A stretch of DNA of 64,000 bases. It comes from Solimonas sp047605265. GTDB taxonomy: Bacteria; Pseudomonadota; Gammaproteobacteria; Nevskiales; Nevskiaceae. The notes beneath the pieces are model-generated. The model did no database searches. It saw only the letters and a list, made by a program, of their open reading frames with translations, and was not told where the DNA came from. The stretch lies in contig JASGFY010000007.1 of NCBI GenBank assembly GCA_047605265.1, positions 1 to 64,000 of the forward strand, given 5' to 3'. The position numbers were made by a program, and so were the translations under genes. The stretch's first letter is position 1; every line of letters starts with the position of its first letter. Shown in pieces: positions 51,222-58,703 of this stretch.

Positions 51222-51334
51222 GCGAGCGGTGATTCTCCCTGTCGCCGCTCCCCGCCTCCACTCCCTGGGCGGGTCCGGCATCCCCCAAGCCGGAAAGCGT
51301 GGCCCGGTGATCCCCCCAATCACCGGGCTTTTTT
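51222..51334 (+). ncRNA. Small RNA, tandem copy 1, three C-rich hairpin loops
   Basis: A transcript of about 113 nt is predicted, starting near GCGAGCGG, 4-7 nt after the -10, and ending in the T-run 51329-51334. A short unpaired 5' part contains TTCTCCC. Hairpin 1 pairs CCCGCC (51251-51256) with GGCGGG (51268-51273), loop TCCACTCCCTG. Hairpin 2 pairs TCCGGC (51274-51279) with GCCGGA (51289-51294), loop ATCCCCCAA. The terminator pairs GCCCGGTGA (51302-51310) with TCACCGGGC (51320-51328), loop TCCCCCCAA. All loops are C-rich and could pair with Shine-Dalgarno sequences. The locus after polA is that of Spot 42 and ErsA. Function is inferred; expression is not shown. Confidence 0.82.
51302..51334 (+). 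terminator. Intrinsic terminator of sRNA copy 1
   Basis: A perfect 9-bp stem, 9-nt C-rich loop and six T residues. Confidence 0.9.
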
Positions 51335-51398
51335 ATGGCCGCCCGTCAGCGATGACCCGCTCGGAGTCCATTTAATCACCGGAAATTTTCACGGCGAC

Positions 51399-51429
51399 GT
51401 GAACTTTGTGCCTTGCCTGCTCGTCCAAT
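51399..51429 (+). promoter_or_regulatory. Sigma70-like promoter of sRNA copy 2
   Basis: GTGAAC (51399-51404) and TCCAAT (51424-51429) are spaced 19 nt apart, with AAATTTT (51383-51389) upstream as a possible UP element. It is the weakest match of the three. Confidence 0.5.
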
Positions 51430-51432
51430 CCT

Positions 51433-51552
51433 GCGAGCGGCGATTTTCCCCAGTCCCGCTCACCCCGTCTCCCACTCCCTGGACGGGTCCCCGGCTTCCC
51501 CCCGCCGGAAAAGCGTGGCCCGGCGATTCCCCCCCAATCGCCGGGTTTTTTT
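51433..51552 (+). ncRNA. Small RNA, tandem copy 2, three C-rich hairpin loops
   Basis: About 120 nt are predicted, from the GCGAGCGG start to the T-run at 51546-51552. The unpaired 5' part has TTTTCCCC. Hairpin 1 pairs CCCGTC (51464-51469) with GACGGG (51482-51487), loop TCCCACTCCCTG. Relative to copies 1 and 3 one C-G pair has become T-A, a compensatory change. Hairpin 2 pairs CCGGC (51491-51495) with GCCGG (51504-51508), loop TTCCCCCC. The terminator pairs CCCGGCGA (51519-51526) with TCGCCGGG (51538-51545), again with a compensated pair. This is the most diverged copy, so its targets may differ. Confidence 0.82.
51519..51552 (+). terminator. Intrinsic terminator of sRNA copy 2
   Basis: A perfect 8-bp stem, 11-nt loop and seven T residues, followed by a further T-rich stretch. 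Confidence 0.9.
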
Positions 51553-51592
51553 GTTTTTCTCGTGAAGCGTCCGATCCCGGCCTTTGGCGCAT

Positions 51593-51645
51593 CGCGAAAA
51601 AATTTTCGCGCGCTTTTGAACTTTGCCGGCCTCGCCACCTCTAAA
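51593..51645 (+). promoter_or_regulatory. Promoter of sRNA copy 3 with upstream palindrome
   Basis: TTGAAC (51616-51621) and TCTAAA (51640-51645) are spaced 18 nt apart. Just upstream, CGCGAAAA (51593-51600) and TTTTCGCG (51603-51610) form a perfect 8-bp inverted repeat that is also an A/T tract, so it could be an UP element, an operator, or both. Confidence 0.6.
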
Positions 51646-51648
51646 TCT

Positions 51649-51763
51649 GCGAGCGGCGATTCTCCCTGTCCCGCTCCCCGCCTCCCACTCCCTGGGCGGG
51701 TCCGGCACTCCCCCAAGCCGGAAAGCGTGCCCGGTGACTTCCCCCAAGGTCACCGGGTTTTTT
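51649..51763 (+). ncRNA. Small RNA, tandem copy 3, three C-rich hairpin loops
   Basis: About 115 nt are predicted. Hairpin 1 pairs CCCGCC (51677-51682) with GGCGGG (51695-51700), loop TCCCACTCCCTG. Hairpin 2 pairs TCCGGC (51701-51706) with GCCGGA (51717-51722), loop ACTCCCCCAA. The terminator pairs CCCGGTGAC (51730-51738) with GTCACCGGG (51749-51757), loop TTCCCCCAAG, then six T residues. The 5' region TTCTCCCTGTC is identical to copy 1. Short open frames across this region are frames through RNA structure and have no protein features. Confidence 0.82.
51730..51763 (+). terminator. Intrinsic terminator of sRNA copy 3
   Basis: A perfect 9-bp stem, 10-nt loop and six T residues. It lies 53 nt from the end of the convergent RND gene. 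Confidence 0.9.
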
Positions 51764-51815
51764 ATTGTGTGCCGCCTTTCAGTCTCGGGGCAGCGCTCCG
51801 CGCGGCGGCATGGCA

Positions 51816-54800
51816 TCAGCCCGGGCGCAGCGCCGTCGGCGCCGCCTGCGGCTTGCGGCGGAAGAGGCAGCGGCGGATCCCGTTCTCGAAATCGTCGACG
51901 ATTTCGTAGACGACCGGCACCACGAGCAGGCTCAGCACGGTCGAGGTCATCAGGCCGCCGATGACCGCGACCGCCATCGGCGAACGGAAGCCGGCGTCGG
52001 TGCGGCTGATGTTGAGCGCCATCGGCAGCATGCCAGCGACCATCGCCACGGTCGTCATCACGATCGGCCGCGCGCGCTTGTGGCAGGCGTCGATGATCGC
52101 GTCGAAACGCGACAGGCCGCGCTGGCGGCGCGCGGCGATCGCGTATTCGACGAGCAGGATCGAGTTCTTGCTGACGATGCCGATCAGCATCAGCAGGCCG
52201 ATCAGCGAGGCCAGCGACAGGTTCATGCCGAAGATCACAAGCCCGCCGAGCGCTCCGCCGGCCGCCAGCGGCAGTGCGGTGAGCACGGTGAACGGCTGCG
52301 CGAAGTCGTGGAACAGCAGCACCATCACCGCGTAGACGCAGAAGATGCCGGTGAGCATGGCGATCGCGAAATTGCCGAACAGATCGTTCATGAACTCGAC
52401 GTCGCCGCCTTCGCCGCGCCGCACCTGCGGCGGCAGATGCCGCATCGACGGCAGCGCCTCGACCTGCTTGTTGACCTCGCCGAGCGGACGGCCCCCCAGG
52501 TTGACGGTCAGCGTCACGTTGCGCGCGCGATCGTAGCGGCTGATCTGCGCGGGACCGCCTTCGACCTGCACGCTGGCGACGTTGTCGAGCGGCACCGGGC
52601 CTTTTGCCGACGCGATCCGCAGCTGGCGGATCGTCTCCAGATCGCGGCGCGACGCCGGGTCGAGCAGGGTGCGGATGTAGATCTGGCGCTCCGGCAGATT
52701 GAGCTTGGGCAGGATCACGTCGTAGTCGCCGGAAGTGGCGATGCGCACCGCGTCGCCGATCGCCTCGGCGGTGACGCCGAGCTCGGCGGCGCGCGCGAAA
52801 TCCGGACGGATCACCAGCTCCGGACGCAGCAGACTCGCCGACGAGGTCGCGCCGCCGAGACCGGGGATCGTGCGGATTTCGCGCAGCACCTGGTTGGCGG
52901 TGGCCTGCAGCATCAGCGGGTCCTCGCTGGTCAGCTGCACGGTGAGCTGCTGGCCGTTGCCGTTGCCGCCGACGGTGACGCGCACGCCCGGCAGCCTTGC
53001 GAGGCGCTCGCCGATGACGGTCTCGACCTGCTGCTGCGAGCGCTCGCGGTCCTTCTGCGGCGTCAGGGGAATCAGCACGGTGAGGGTCGTGACGCTGCCG
53101 CCGCTCTGCACCGTGCTGCCGGCGGTCACGCCGTTGCCAACGATCGTATAGACGTGCTGGATCTCCGGAATGTCGCGCAGCGCTTCCCAGGCGCGCTGGT
53201 TCAGCGCCAGCGTCTGCTGCAGCGTCGAGCCCGGCGGCGCCTCGACGGTGACGAGCGACAGTGCCCCGTCGTCGGCGTTGAGGAAGGTCGACGGCAGCAG
53301 CGTCACCAGCCACAGCGACAGGAGGAAGAACGCCGCCGCGCCGCCGCTGGTCAGCCACGGATGGCGCAGGCAGGCGCGCACGGCCTTCATGTAGCGCCGC
53401 ATGACCCAGCCGTCGGCCTGGCCCTCGTCGTGCCCGTGCCGGCCGAGGCCGGCGGCGCTGAGCATGTAGGCGGCCATCATCGGCGTCAGCAGGCGCGCGA
53501 CGATCAGCGAGGCGAGGATGGCGATCGCCGCGGTCCAGCCGAACTGCTTGAACACCAGGCCCGAGATGCCGGGCATCAGCGCCACCGGCAGGAACACCGA
53601 GACCAGCGTCAGCGAGGTCGCGATCACCGCGAGGCCGATCTCGTCGGCGGCGTCGAGCGCGGCCTGCCTCGGCGTCTTGCCCATGCGCAGGTGGCGCATG
53701 ATGTTCTCGACCTCGACAATGGCGTCGTCGACGAGGATGCCGATCACCAGCGTCAGCGCCAGCAGCGTGATGGTGTTGAGCGTGAAGCCGGCCCAGTGGA
53801 CGAAGGCGAAGGTCGGCAGGATCGACAGCGGCAGCGCCACCGCCGAGATCAGCGTCGCGCGCCAGTCGCGCAGGAAGATCCAGACGACGATGACGGCGAG
53901 GATCGCGCCTTCGAGCAGCGCCTGCATCGAGGCCTCGTACGAGTGCTCGATCGGGCCGACGGTGTCGTAGACCTTCTTGAACGTCACGCGCGGGTATTGC
54001 TTCTGCAGCGCGTCGACCTCGGCGGCGATGGCCCTGGCGACTTCCGCCTCGGCCGAGCCGTTGGCGCGGTAGGCGCGGAACGAGATCACCGGCTTGCCGT
54101 CGAGCGTGGCCGCCTGGCGCGGCTCGGCGACGGTGTCGCGCACGGCGGCGAGCTGGTCGAGGCGGACGCGGCGGCCGTCGGACAGCGGAAAGCTGAAGGC
54201 GGCGAGCTGCTGCGCGGTCTGCACGTTGCCGATCGTGCGCACGGCCTGCTCGAGCCCGCCGAGATCGCCGCGGCCGCCGGGCGCTTCCTGCTGCATGTAG
54301 CCGATCTGCCGCGACACTTCGCCGGCGGTGACGCCGTAGGCCTGCAGCCTGGCCGGATCGAGCTCGACGCGCACCTCGCGCTGCACGCCGCCGAAGCGCG
54401 TGACCTTGCCGACGCCGGCGATCGGCATGATGGCCTTGCTGACGACGTTGTCGACGAACCACGACAGGTCCGTCGCGTCCATGTTGTCGGCGCTGACCGT
54501 GTAGGTGGCGATCGAGCTGCCGTTGGTGGTGACGCGCTGCACCGTCGGCTCGAGGATGTCGGCCGGCAGCGCCGAGCGCACGCCGGTGACGGCGTCGCGC
54601 ACGTCGTTGAGCGCATCCTGCACGTTCTTGCCGATCTCGAACTCGATGAAGGTGTTCGAATCGCCGTCGGAAACCGTCGACGTCACATGGCGCGCGCCCG
54701 GAATGTTGGCGGTGGCGTCCTCGATCTTGCGCGTGACCTCGGTCTCCAGCTGCGACGGCGTCGCGCCGGGCAGCTGCACGTCGACGATGACGCCGGGAAA

Positions 54801-54929
54801 ATCGAAGTCCGGCATCTTGGCGATCTGCAGCGCGCGGAAGCCGAGGAGGCCCGCCACGGTCGCGAGGAAGAACAGCAGCACCGCCGGCGTCGGCCGATGG
54901 ATCGACCAGGCCGAGAAGTTGATGTTCAT
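51816..54929 (-). CDS. RND multidrug efflux permease (HAE1/AcrB-like)
   Basis: The 1037-residue inner-membrane pump begins MNINFSAWSIHRPTPAVLLF and has the RND layout: TM1, a large periplasmic loop, TM2-6, TM7, a second loop and TM8-12. The TM4 proton-relay Asp pair is in LVIGILVDDAIVEVENIMRH. VWIFLRDWRATLISAVALPL and GIVSKNSILLVEYAIAARRQ are further hallmarks. It exports drugs, dyes or toxic lipophiles in exchange for protons, with the adaptor and outer-membrane factor encoded upstream. Its ATG overlaps the adaptor stop. Substrate range cannot be read. It is the last gene of the operon and converges on the sRNA array. Confidence 0.94.
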   Translation of the reverse strand: MNINFSAWSIHRPTPAVLLFFLATVAGLLGFRALQIAKMPDFDFPGVIVDVQLPGATPSQLETEVTRKIEDATANIPGARHVTSTVSDGDSNTFIEFEIGKNVQDALNDVRDAVTGVRSALPADILEPTVQRVTTNGSSIATYTVSADNMDATDLSWFVDNVVSKAIMPIAGVGKVTRFGGVQREVRVELDPARLQAYGVTAGEVSRQIGYMQQEAPGGRGDLGGLEQAVRTIGNVQTAQQLAAFSFPLSDGRRVRLDQLAAVRDTVAEPRQAATLDGKPVISFRAYRANGSAEAEVARAIAAEVDALQKQYPRVTFKKVYDTVGPIEHSYEASMQALLEGAILAVIVVWIFLRDWRATLISAVALPLSILPTFAFVHWAGFTLNTITLLALTLVIGILVDDAIVEVENIMRHLRMGKTPRQAALDAADEIGLAVIATSLTLVSVFLPVALMPGISGLVFKQFGWTAAIAILASLIVARLLTPMMAAYMLSAAGLGRHGHDEGQADGWVMRRYMKAVRACLRHPWLTSGGAAAFFLLSLWLVTLLPSTFLNADDGALSLVTVEAPPGSTLQQTLALNQRAWEALRDIPEIQHVYTIVGNGVTAGSTVQSGGSVTTLTVLIPLTPQKDRERSQQQVETVIGERLARLPGVRVTVGGNGNGQQLTVQLTSEDPLMLQATANQVLREIRTIPGLGGATSSASLLRPELVIRPDFARAAELGVTAEAIGDAVRIATSGDYDVILPKLNLPERQIYIRTLLDPASRRDLETIRQLRIASAKGPVPLDNVASVQVEGGPAQISRYDRARNVTLTVNLGGRPLGEVNKQVEALPSMRHLPPQVRRGEGGDVEFMNDLFGNFAIAMLTGIFCVYAVMVLLFHDFAQPFTVLTALPLAAGGALGGLVIFGMNLSLASLIGLLMLIGIVSKNSILLVEYAIAARRQRGLSRFDAIIDACHKRARPIVMTTVAMVAGMLPMALNISRTDAGFRSPMAVAVIGGLMTSTVLSLLVVPVVYEIVDDFENGIRRCLFRRKPQAAPTALRPG

Positions 54930-56038
54930 TGGCCCTCCACGGCGATCAGGTCGCCGTCGCCGATGAAGCTGCCGCCGCTCCTGACGACGCGCGTCGCGCT
55001 CGTCAGCGCGTCGCCGCGCACGGCGATCAGCTCGCCCTGGCGCGCGCCGGTGTCGACCTTGAGCTGATGGACGAGGTTCCTGTCGTCGACCGTCATCACG
55101 TAGCTGTGGCCGTCGCGCAGCACGATCGCCGATTCAGGCAGGGCCAGCACTGTCTGCCGGCCGACCTCGAACGCGCCTTCGACGAACTGTCCGGCCGCCA
55201 GGCCGGCGTTCTTCGGCAGATCGACGTAGACCAGCGCGTTGCGCGTCTGCAGATCGACGGTCGGCGCCAGCTGGCGCAGCGTGCCGGCGACCCGCGCGCC
55301 GTCGCCGGGGCGGCGCAGTTCGACGTGCATGCCCGGCTTGAGGCGGCCGAGCACGTCGCCCGGCACTTCGGCGCGCCATTCGAGGCGCTGGCCGCGGATC
55401 AGGCGGAACAGCTCCGTGCCCGCCGCGACCACGGCGCCGACGGTGGCCGTGCGCGAGGAGATCACGCCGTCGTCCGGCGCCACGACGCGCGCGTAGCGCA
55501 GCTGCAGGCCGGCGACGTCGGCCTGCGCGCGCGCCAGCTTGAGCTGGGCATCGGCGGTCGCCGCGGCGGTGCGGTACTGCTGGATGTCCTGCTGGCTGAT
55601 CGAGCCGGTCTGGTCGAGCTGCTCGGCGCGCTCCGCGTCGGCGCGCGCCTTGGCCAGATTGGCTTCGGCCTGCGCGACGTTGGCGGCCTGCTGCGCGGCT
55701 TGCGCCTGCAGCGTCGCCGGATCGAGAACCGCCAGCACGTCGCCCTTCCTGACCATGTCGCCGACGTTGACCTTGACCTCGAGCAGGCGCGCGCCGCCGA
55801 CCTCGGCGCCGACCACCGCCTCCTGCCAGGCGGCGACGTTGCCGCTCGCGGTCAGCCGCTGCGGCCAGTCCTGCAGCAGCGGCGACACGATCTCGACCGT
55901 CATCACCGGCTTCGGCGCTTCCGGCACGCCCTCTTTCTTGTGGCAGGCGACGAGCGTCGCCAGCAGCGGCGCGGCGACGACCAGGCGCAGCAGCGCGCGG
56001 CGAGCGAAGAAAGGCACGTTCGTGAGAGGGGCGTTCAT
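54926..56038 (-). CDS. RND efflux periplasmic adaptor (membrane-fusion) lipoprotein
   Basis: The 370-residue protein has a lipobox-like LLATLVACHKKEG, so it is probably anchored by lipid to the inner membrane. A lipoyl/barrel-sandwich segment (GGARLLEVKVNVGDMVRKGD) precedes a long alpha-helical hairpin (QAAQQAANVAQAEANLAKAR) and the returning half (RVVAPDDGVISSRTATVGAV). Beta-barrel and membrane-proximal domains follow. It bridges pump and outer-membrane factor. Start ATG 56038 overlaps the outer-membrane-factor stop and its stop overlaps the permease start, giving a tightly coupled trio. Confidence 0.93.
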   Translation of the reverse strand: MNAPLTNVPFFARRALLRLVVAAPLLATLVACHKKEGVPEAPKPVMTVEIVSPLLQDWPQRLTASGNVAAWQEAVVGAEVGGARLLEVKVNVGDMVRKGDVLAVLDPATLQAQAAQQAANVAQAEANLAKARADAERAEQLDQTGSISQQDIQQYRTAAATADAQLKLARAQADVAGLQLRYARVVAPDDGVISSRTATVGAVVAAGTELFRLIRGQRLEWRAEVPGDVLGRLKPGMHVELRRPGDGARVAGTLRQLAPTVDLQTRNALVYVDLPKNAGLAAGQFVEGAFEVGRQTVLALPESAIVLRDGHSYVMTVDDRNLVHQLKVDTGARQGELIAVRGDALTSATRVVRSGGSFIGDGDLIAVEGQ

Positions 56039-57540
56039 GCGCCAGCTCCTGCTGGGGTCTGCGGGGCGGCGTTCGCGCCGCGGTTTTCGGCCGGCGCCGC
56101 GCCGGCGGCGGGCGCGTCGTTCCAGCCGCCGCCGGCCGCCTTGTACAGCGCGATCCACGACTGGCTGATCTCGAGCTCGACGGCCGCCAGCGACTGTCGG
56201 CTGTTCAGCGCCAGGCGGCGCGTGTCTTCGAGGTCGAGCAGCGAACCGGCGCCGAGGCGGTAGCGGTTCTCCTGCGAGGCGAGCAGCGCGCTGTAGTTCC
56301 GCTCGGCCTGGCGCGCAGCCTCGGCGCGGCGCACCGAGGCGTCGACGCGCGTCAGCGCGTCCTCGACTTCCTGCACGGCGACCAGCACCTTGCTGCGGTA
56401 CTGCGCGAGCGCCTGATCGTATTGCGCGCGCGCGGTCTCGACGCGCGCGACGCCGGCGCCGCCCTCGAAGATCGGCAGGCTGATCTGCGGCGACCACGAC
56501 CAGCTGCGCACGTCCTGGCCGGTGTGCTCGAGATGGTTGATGCCGATCGAGCCGCCGAGGCTCAGCGACGGCAGCCGGCTGGCGACGGCGACGCCGATGC
56601 CGGCGCTGGCGGCGGCCAGCGCACGCTCGGCGGACATCACGTCGGGACGCTGCGACAGCAGCGCCGCCGGCACCGCCGGCACCAGCGGGCGGGCCGGCAC
56701 CGGAATGCCGCCGCGCGCGTCGTCCTGCGACGGCGCATCGGCGCCGACCGTCGCGAACCGCGCGTCGAGTTCGGCGGCGCTTAGCGCGGTGAGCTGGGCG
56801 AGACGGTTCAGATCCTGCTGGCAGACGCCTTGCTGGGCGATCAGCTGATTCTCGCTCTCGTAGGTGCCGGCGCGCGCCTGCGCCTCGTCAGCCGGGGCGA
56901 CGAAACCGGCCTTCAGCTTCAGCGACGTCAGGCGCTCGGTCTCGCGACGCGATTCGAGCGCGTCGCGGTACAGCGCCACCAGGCGTCCGCAGTAGCGAAA
57001 CTCGACGTAGGCATCGGCGACTTCGGCGGCCAGCGTCACGCGCGCCTCGTTCCAGTCGGCCTGCGCCGCCTGCAGGCGCGCCCGGCTTGCCTCGAGCCCG
57101 CGCCGCGCGCCGCCGAACAGATCGAGCTCCCAGCTCGCGTCGAGCGAGCCGTTGAACAGCGTGTACGGCGCCGTCTCCACGCCGCTGGTGTCGCTGGAAC
57201 CGGAGCCGCGCGTCATCAGGCCGGTGGCGCTGGCGCCGGGCAGCAGGCCGGCGCGCGACGTCGTCACCGCGGCGCGCGCCTCGCGCACCGCGCCGATCGC
57301 CGCGGCGATCGTCGGATGACGCGCCTCGGCAAGATCGACCAGCTCGGCGAGCCGCGGATCGTCGAACTGCTGCCACCACTGCGTCATCGACGACAGCTCG
57401 CCGCCGTGCGGCAGCTGTGCGTGCCAGCCCTGCGGCACGGCGTCCTCTTTCGGCGGCGCCCGGTAGTCGGGGCCGACCGCGCACGCGCCGAGAAGCGCAG
57501 TGAGCCCGGCGAGCAGCGAACAGCGGATCTGCTTGTTCAT
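56035..57540 (-). CDS. RND outer-membrane factor lipoprotein (NodT/OprM type)
   Basis: The 501-residue protein has a lipoprotein signal with LLGACAVGPDYRAPP, the standard OprM/NodT start, then two OEP repeats. QWWQQFDDPRLAELVDLAEARHPTI opens the first, and the second has LLSQRPDVMSAERALAAASAGIG and a final ENRYRLGAGSLLDLEDTRRL. It forms the trimeric outer-membrane channel of the efflux complex. It is the first gene of the operon, whereas many RND operons place it last. ATG 57540 fits the lipobox; extending upstream would run through non-coding sequence. Confidence 0.93.
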   Translation of the reverse strand: MNKQIRCSLLAGLTALLGACAVGPDYRAPPKEDAVPQGWHAQLPHGGELSSMTQWWQQFDDPRLAELVDLAEARHPTIAAAIGAVREARAAVTTSRAGLLPGASATGLMTRGSGSSDTSGVETAPYTLFNGSLDASWELDLFGGARRGLEASRARLQAAQADWNEARVTLAAEVADAYVEFRYCGRLVALYRDALESRRETERLTSLKLKAGFVAPADEAQARAGTYESENQLIAQQGVCQQDLNRLAQLTALSAAELDARFATVGADAPSQDDARGGIPVPARPLVPAVPAALLSQRPDVMSAERALAAASAGIGVAVASRLPSLSLGGSIGINHLEHTGQDVRSWSWSPQISLPIFEGGAGVARVETARAQYDQALAQYRSKVLVAVQEVEDALTRVDASVRRAEAARQAERNYSALLASQENRYRLGAGSLLDLEDTRRLALNSRQSLAAVELEISQSWIALYKAAGGGWNDAPAAGAAPAENRGANAAPQTPAGAGA

Positions 57541-57858
57541 GGATTTGAGCGAAGGAACCCGGTTGCTTAGATGCGCGAAGGGGCGGTTTTGGATGAAAGG
57601 CGAGAGCACGAGCGGTGCCAGCTCGCGCGGCGCGAAGAATGCTATTGCGGTCAATACCTTGCCGTTCGGCGCGAAACGCGGGCACACGATGCGGCGGCGA
57701 AATTCGCCACGTCTTTGCGCTTTTTCATAAGAAGTGGATAGCGTGTGAACGCTCCCCCGCGCGCCGGCCACAGCTTTGGCGATCCGCCGCTTCCCTGGCA
57801 ACCGGTGAACTTCCTCAGGCGCTCGTGGCCGCAGGCGCGCGCCGGCCGCGCGCGTGCT
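57541..57858. other. 318-bp gap between the efflux operon and engB
   Basis: I see no gene here. It should carry the efflux operon promoter on the minus strand. The main structure is a 13-bp palindrome GGCGAA-A-TTCGCC (57696-57708), extendable with one mismatch, which is operator-like. A TTGACC on the minus strand (57654-57649) has no good -10 at normal spacing. No local efflux regulator gene is adjacent. Confidence 0.5.
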
Positions 57859-58509
57859 TCAGCCCGGCGTGTCGGTCAGCCAGCCGCGCAACACCGCGCG
57901 GACCTCGTCGACGCCGAGCTTGCTCTCCGACGAGAACAGGCAGGCCTCGGTTTCCGGCAGCGCGGCGATCGCCTTGCGCACCTGCAGCAAGACGTTCTTG
58001 GCGGCGCCGAAACTGAGCTTGTCGGCCTTGGTCAGCAGCAGCAGGCAACGCAGGCCGCGATGCGCCGACCATTCGAGCATCTGCGCGTCGAAGGCGGTGA
58101 GCGGATGGCGGATGTCCATGATCTGCACGATGGCGCGCAGGTTCGCGCGGCCCTGCAGGTAGTCGCCGATCAGGCGGCCCCAGGCCTGGCTGACGTCCTT
58201 CGGCACGTCTGCGAAGCCGTAGCCGGGCAGGTCGGCGAAGCGGCCGCCGGGCACGCTGAACAGATTGATCAGCTGCGTGCGGCCCGGCGTCTTGCTGACG
58301 CGCGCCAGCCGCGCCTGGCCGCACAGCGCGTTCAGCGCGCTCGACTTGCCGGCGTTCGAGCGGCCGGCGAAGGCGATTTCCGGCAGGCCGTCGGCCGGCA
58401 GCTGCGTCAGCCTCGCGCACGACAGCAGGAATTCGGCGCCGGCGAACGGATTCGGCGTGCCGCGATCACCGGCGACGGCGGACTTGGAAGGAGAACGGCT
58501 GGTGGGCAT
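57859..58509 (-). CDS. engB: Ribosome-biogenesis GTPase EngB (YihA/YsxC)
   Basis: The 216-residue GTPase has G1 in FAGRSNAGKSSALNAL, the switch segment KTPGRTQLINLF, G3 in DLPGYGFADVPK, G4 in LLTKADKLS and a G5-like FSSESKLGVDEV. EngB assists assembly of the large ribosomal subunit and is usually essential. In enterobacteria and Pseudomonas it lies next to polA and the Spot 42/ErsA sRNA gene, transcribed towards them, the same orientation as here apart from the intervening efflux operon. ATG 58509 lies in the 194-bp divergent gap shared with the cytochrome c4 gene. Confidence 0.95.
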   Translation of the reverse strand: MPTSRSPSKSAVAGDRGTPNPFAGAEFLLSCARLTQLPADGLPEIAFAGRSNAGKSSALNALCGQARLARVSKTPGRTQLINLFSVPGGRFADLPGYGFADVPKDVSQAWGRLIGDYLQGRANLRAIVQIMDIRHPLTAFDAQMLEWSAHRGLRCLLLLTKADKLSFGAAKNVLLQVRKAIAALPETEACLFSSESKLGVDEVRAVLRGWLTDTPG

Positions 58510-58588
58510 CGGACGGATGGGCGGCGGCAATGGCCGCGAGCATAGCCGCCAAACGCCGTCGGCGGCAGGCCGCGGGCGCGGCGGCCGC

Positions 58589-58618
58589 GTGAAATATCGC
58601 CGGAGGACCCTGTAGAAT
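58589..58618 (+). promoter_or_regulatory. Candidate promoter of the cytochrome c4-dsbA transcript
   Basis: An extended -10, TG-TAGAAT (58611-58618), has a weak -35 GTGAAA (58589-58594) at spacing 18, 86 nt before the cytochrome gene ATG. Confidence 0.45.
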
Positions 58619-58703
58619 CGGTGGGCTTTTGTTGATTCCAACTCGCTGCGGCATCTGGCTGTCCGGTGATCAGCCGCTGCGTCCTTTCTGGGGAGTCTGT
58701 CGA

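Larger units (their letters stand above)
51189..51763 (+). repeat. Three tandem promoter-sRNA-terminator units, period about 213 bp
   Basis: Units at 51189-51334, 51399-51552 and 51616-51763 share promoter, transcript and terminator. Putative starts are 211 and 216 nt apart. Spacers between units are diverged, so the conserved part is the transcription unit itself. Confidence 0.85.

Noticed and set aside
51189..51763. Tandem repeats as a possible CRISPR array
   Set aside because: Units are about 213 bp with internal promoters and terminators, not 24-47-bp direct repeats with uniform spacers, and no cas genes are present.
51120..51909. Several overlapping open frames of 60-170 codons across the region after polA
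   Set aside because: They are Pro/Ser/Arg-rich frames through the repeated hairpins, lack ribosome sites and family features, and conflict with promoter-RNA-terminator structure repeated three times.
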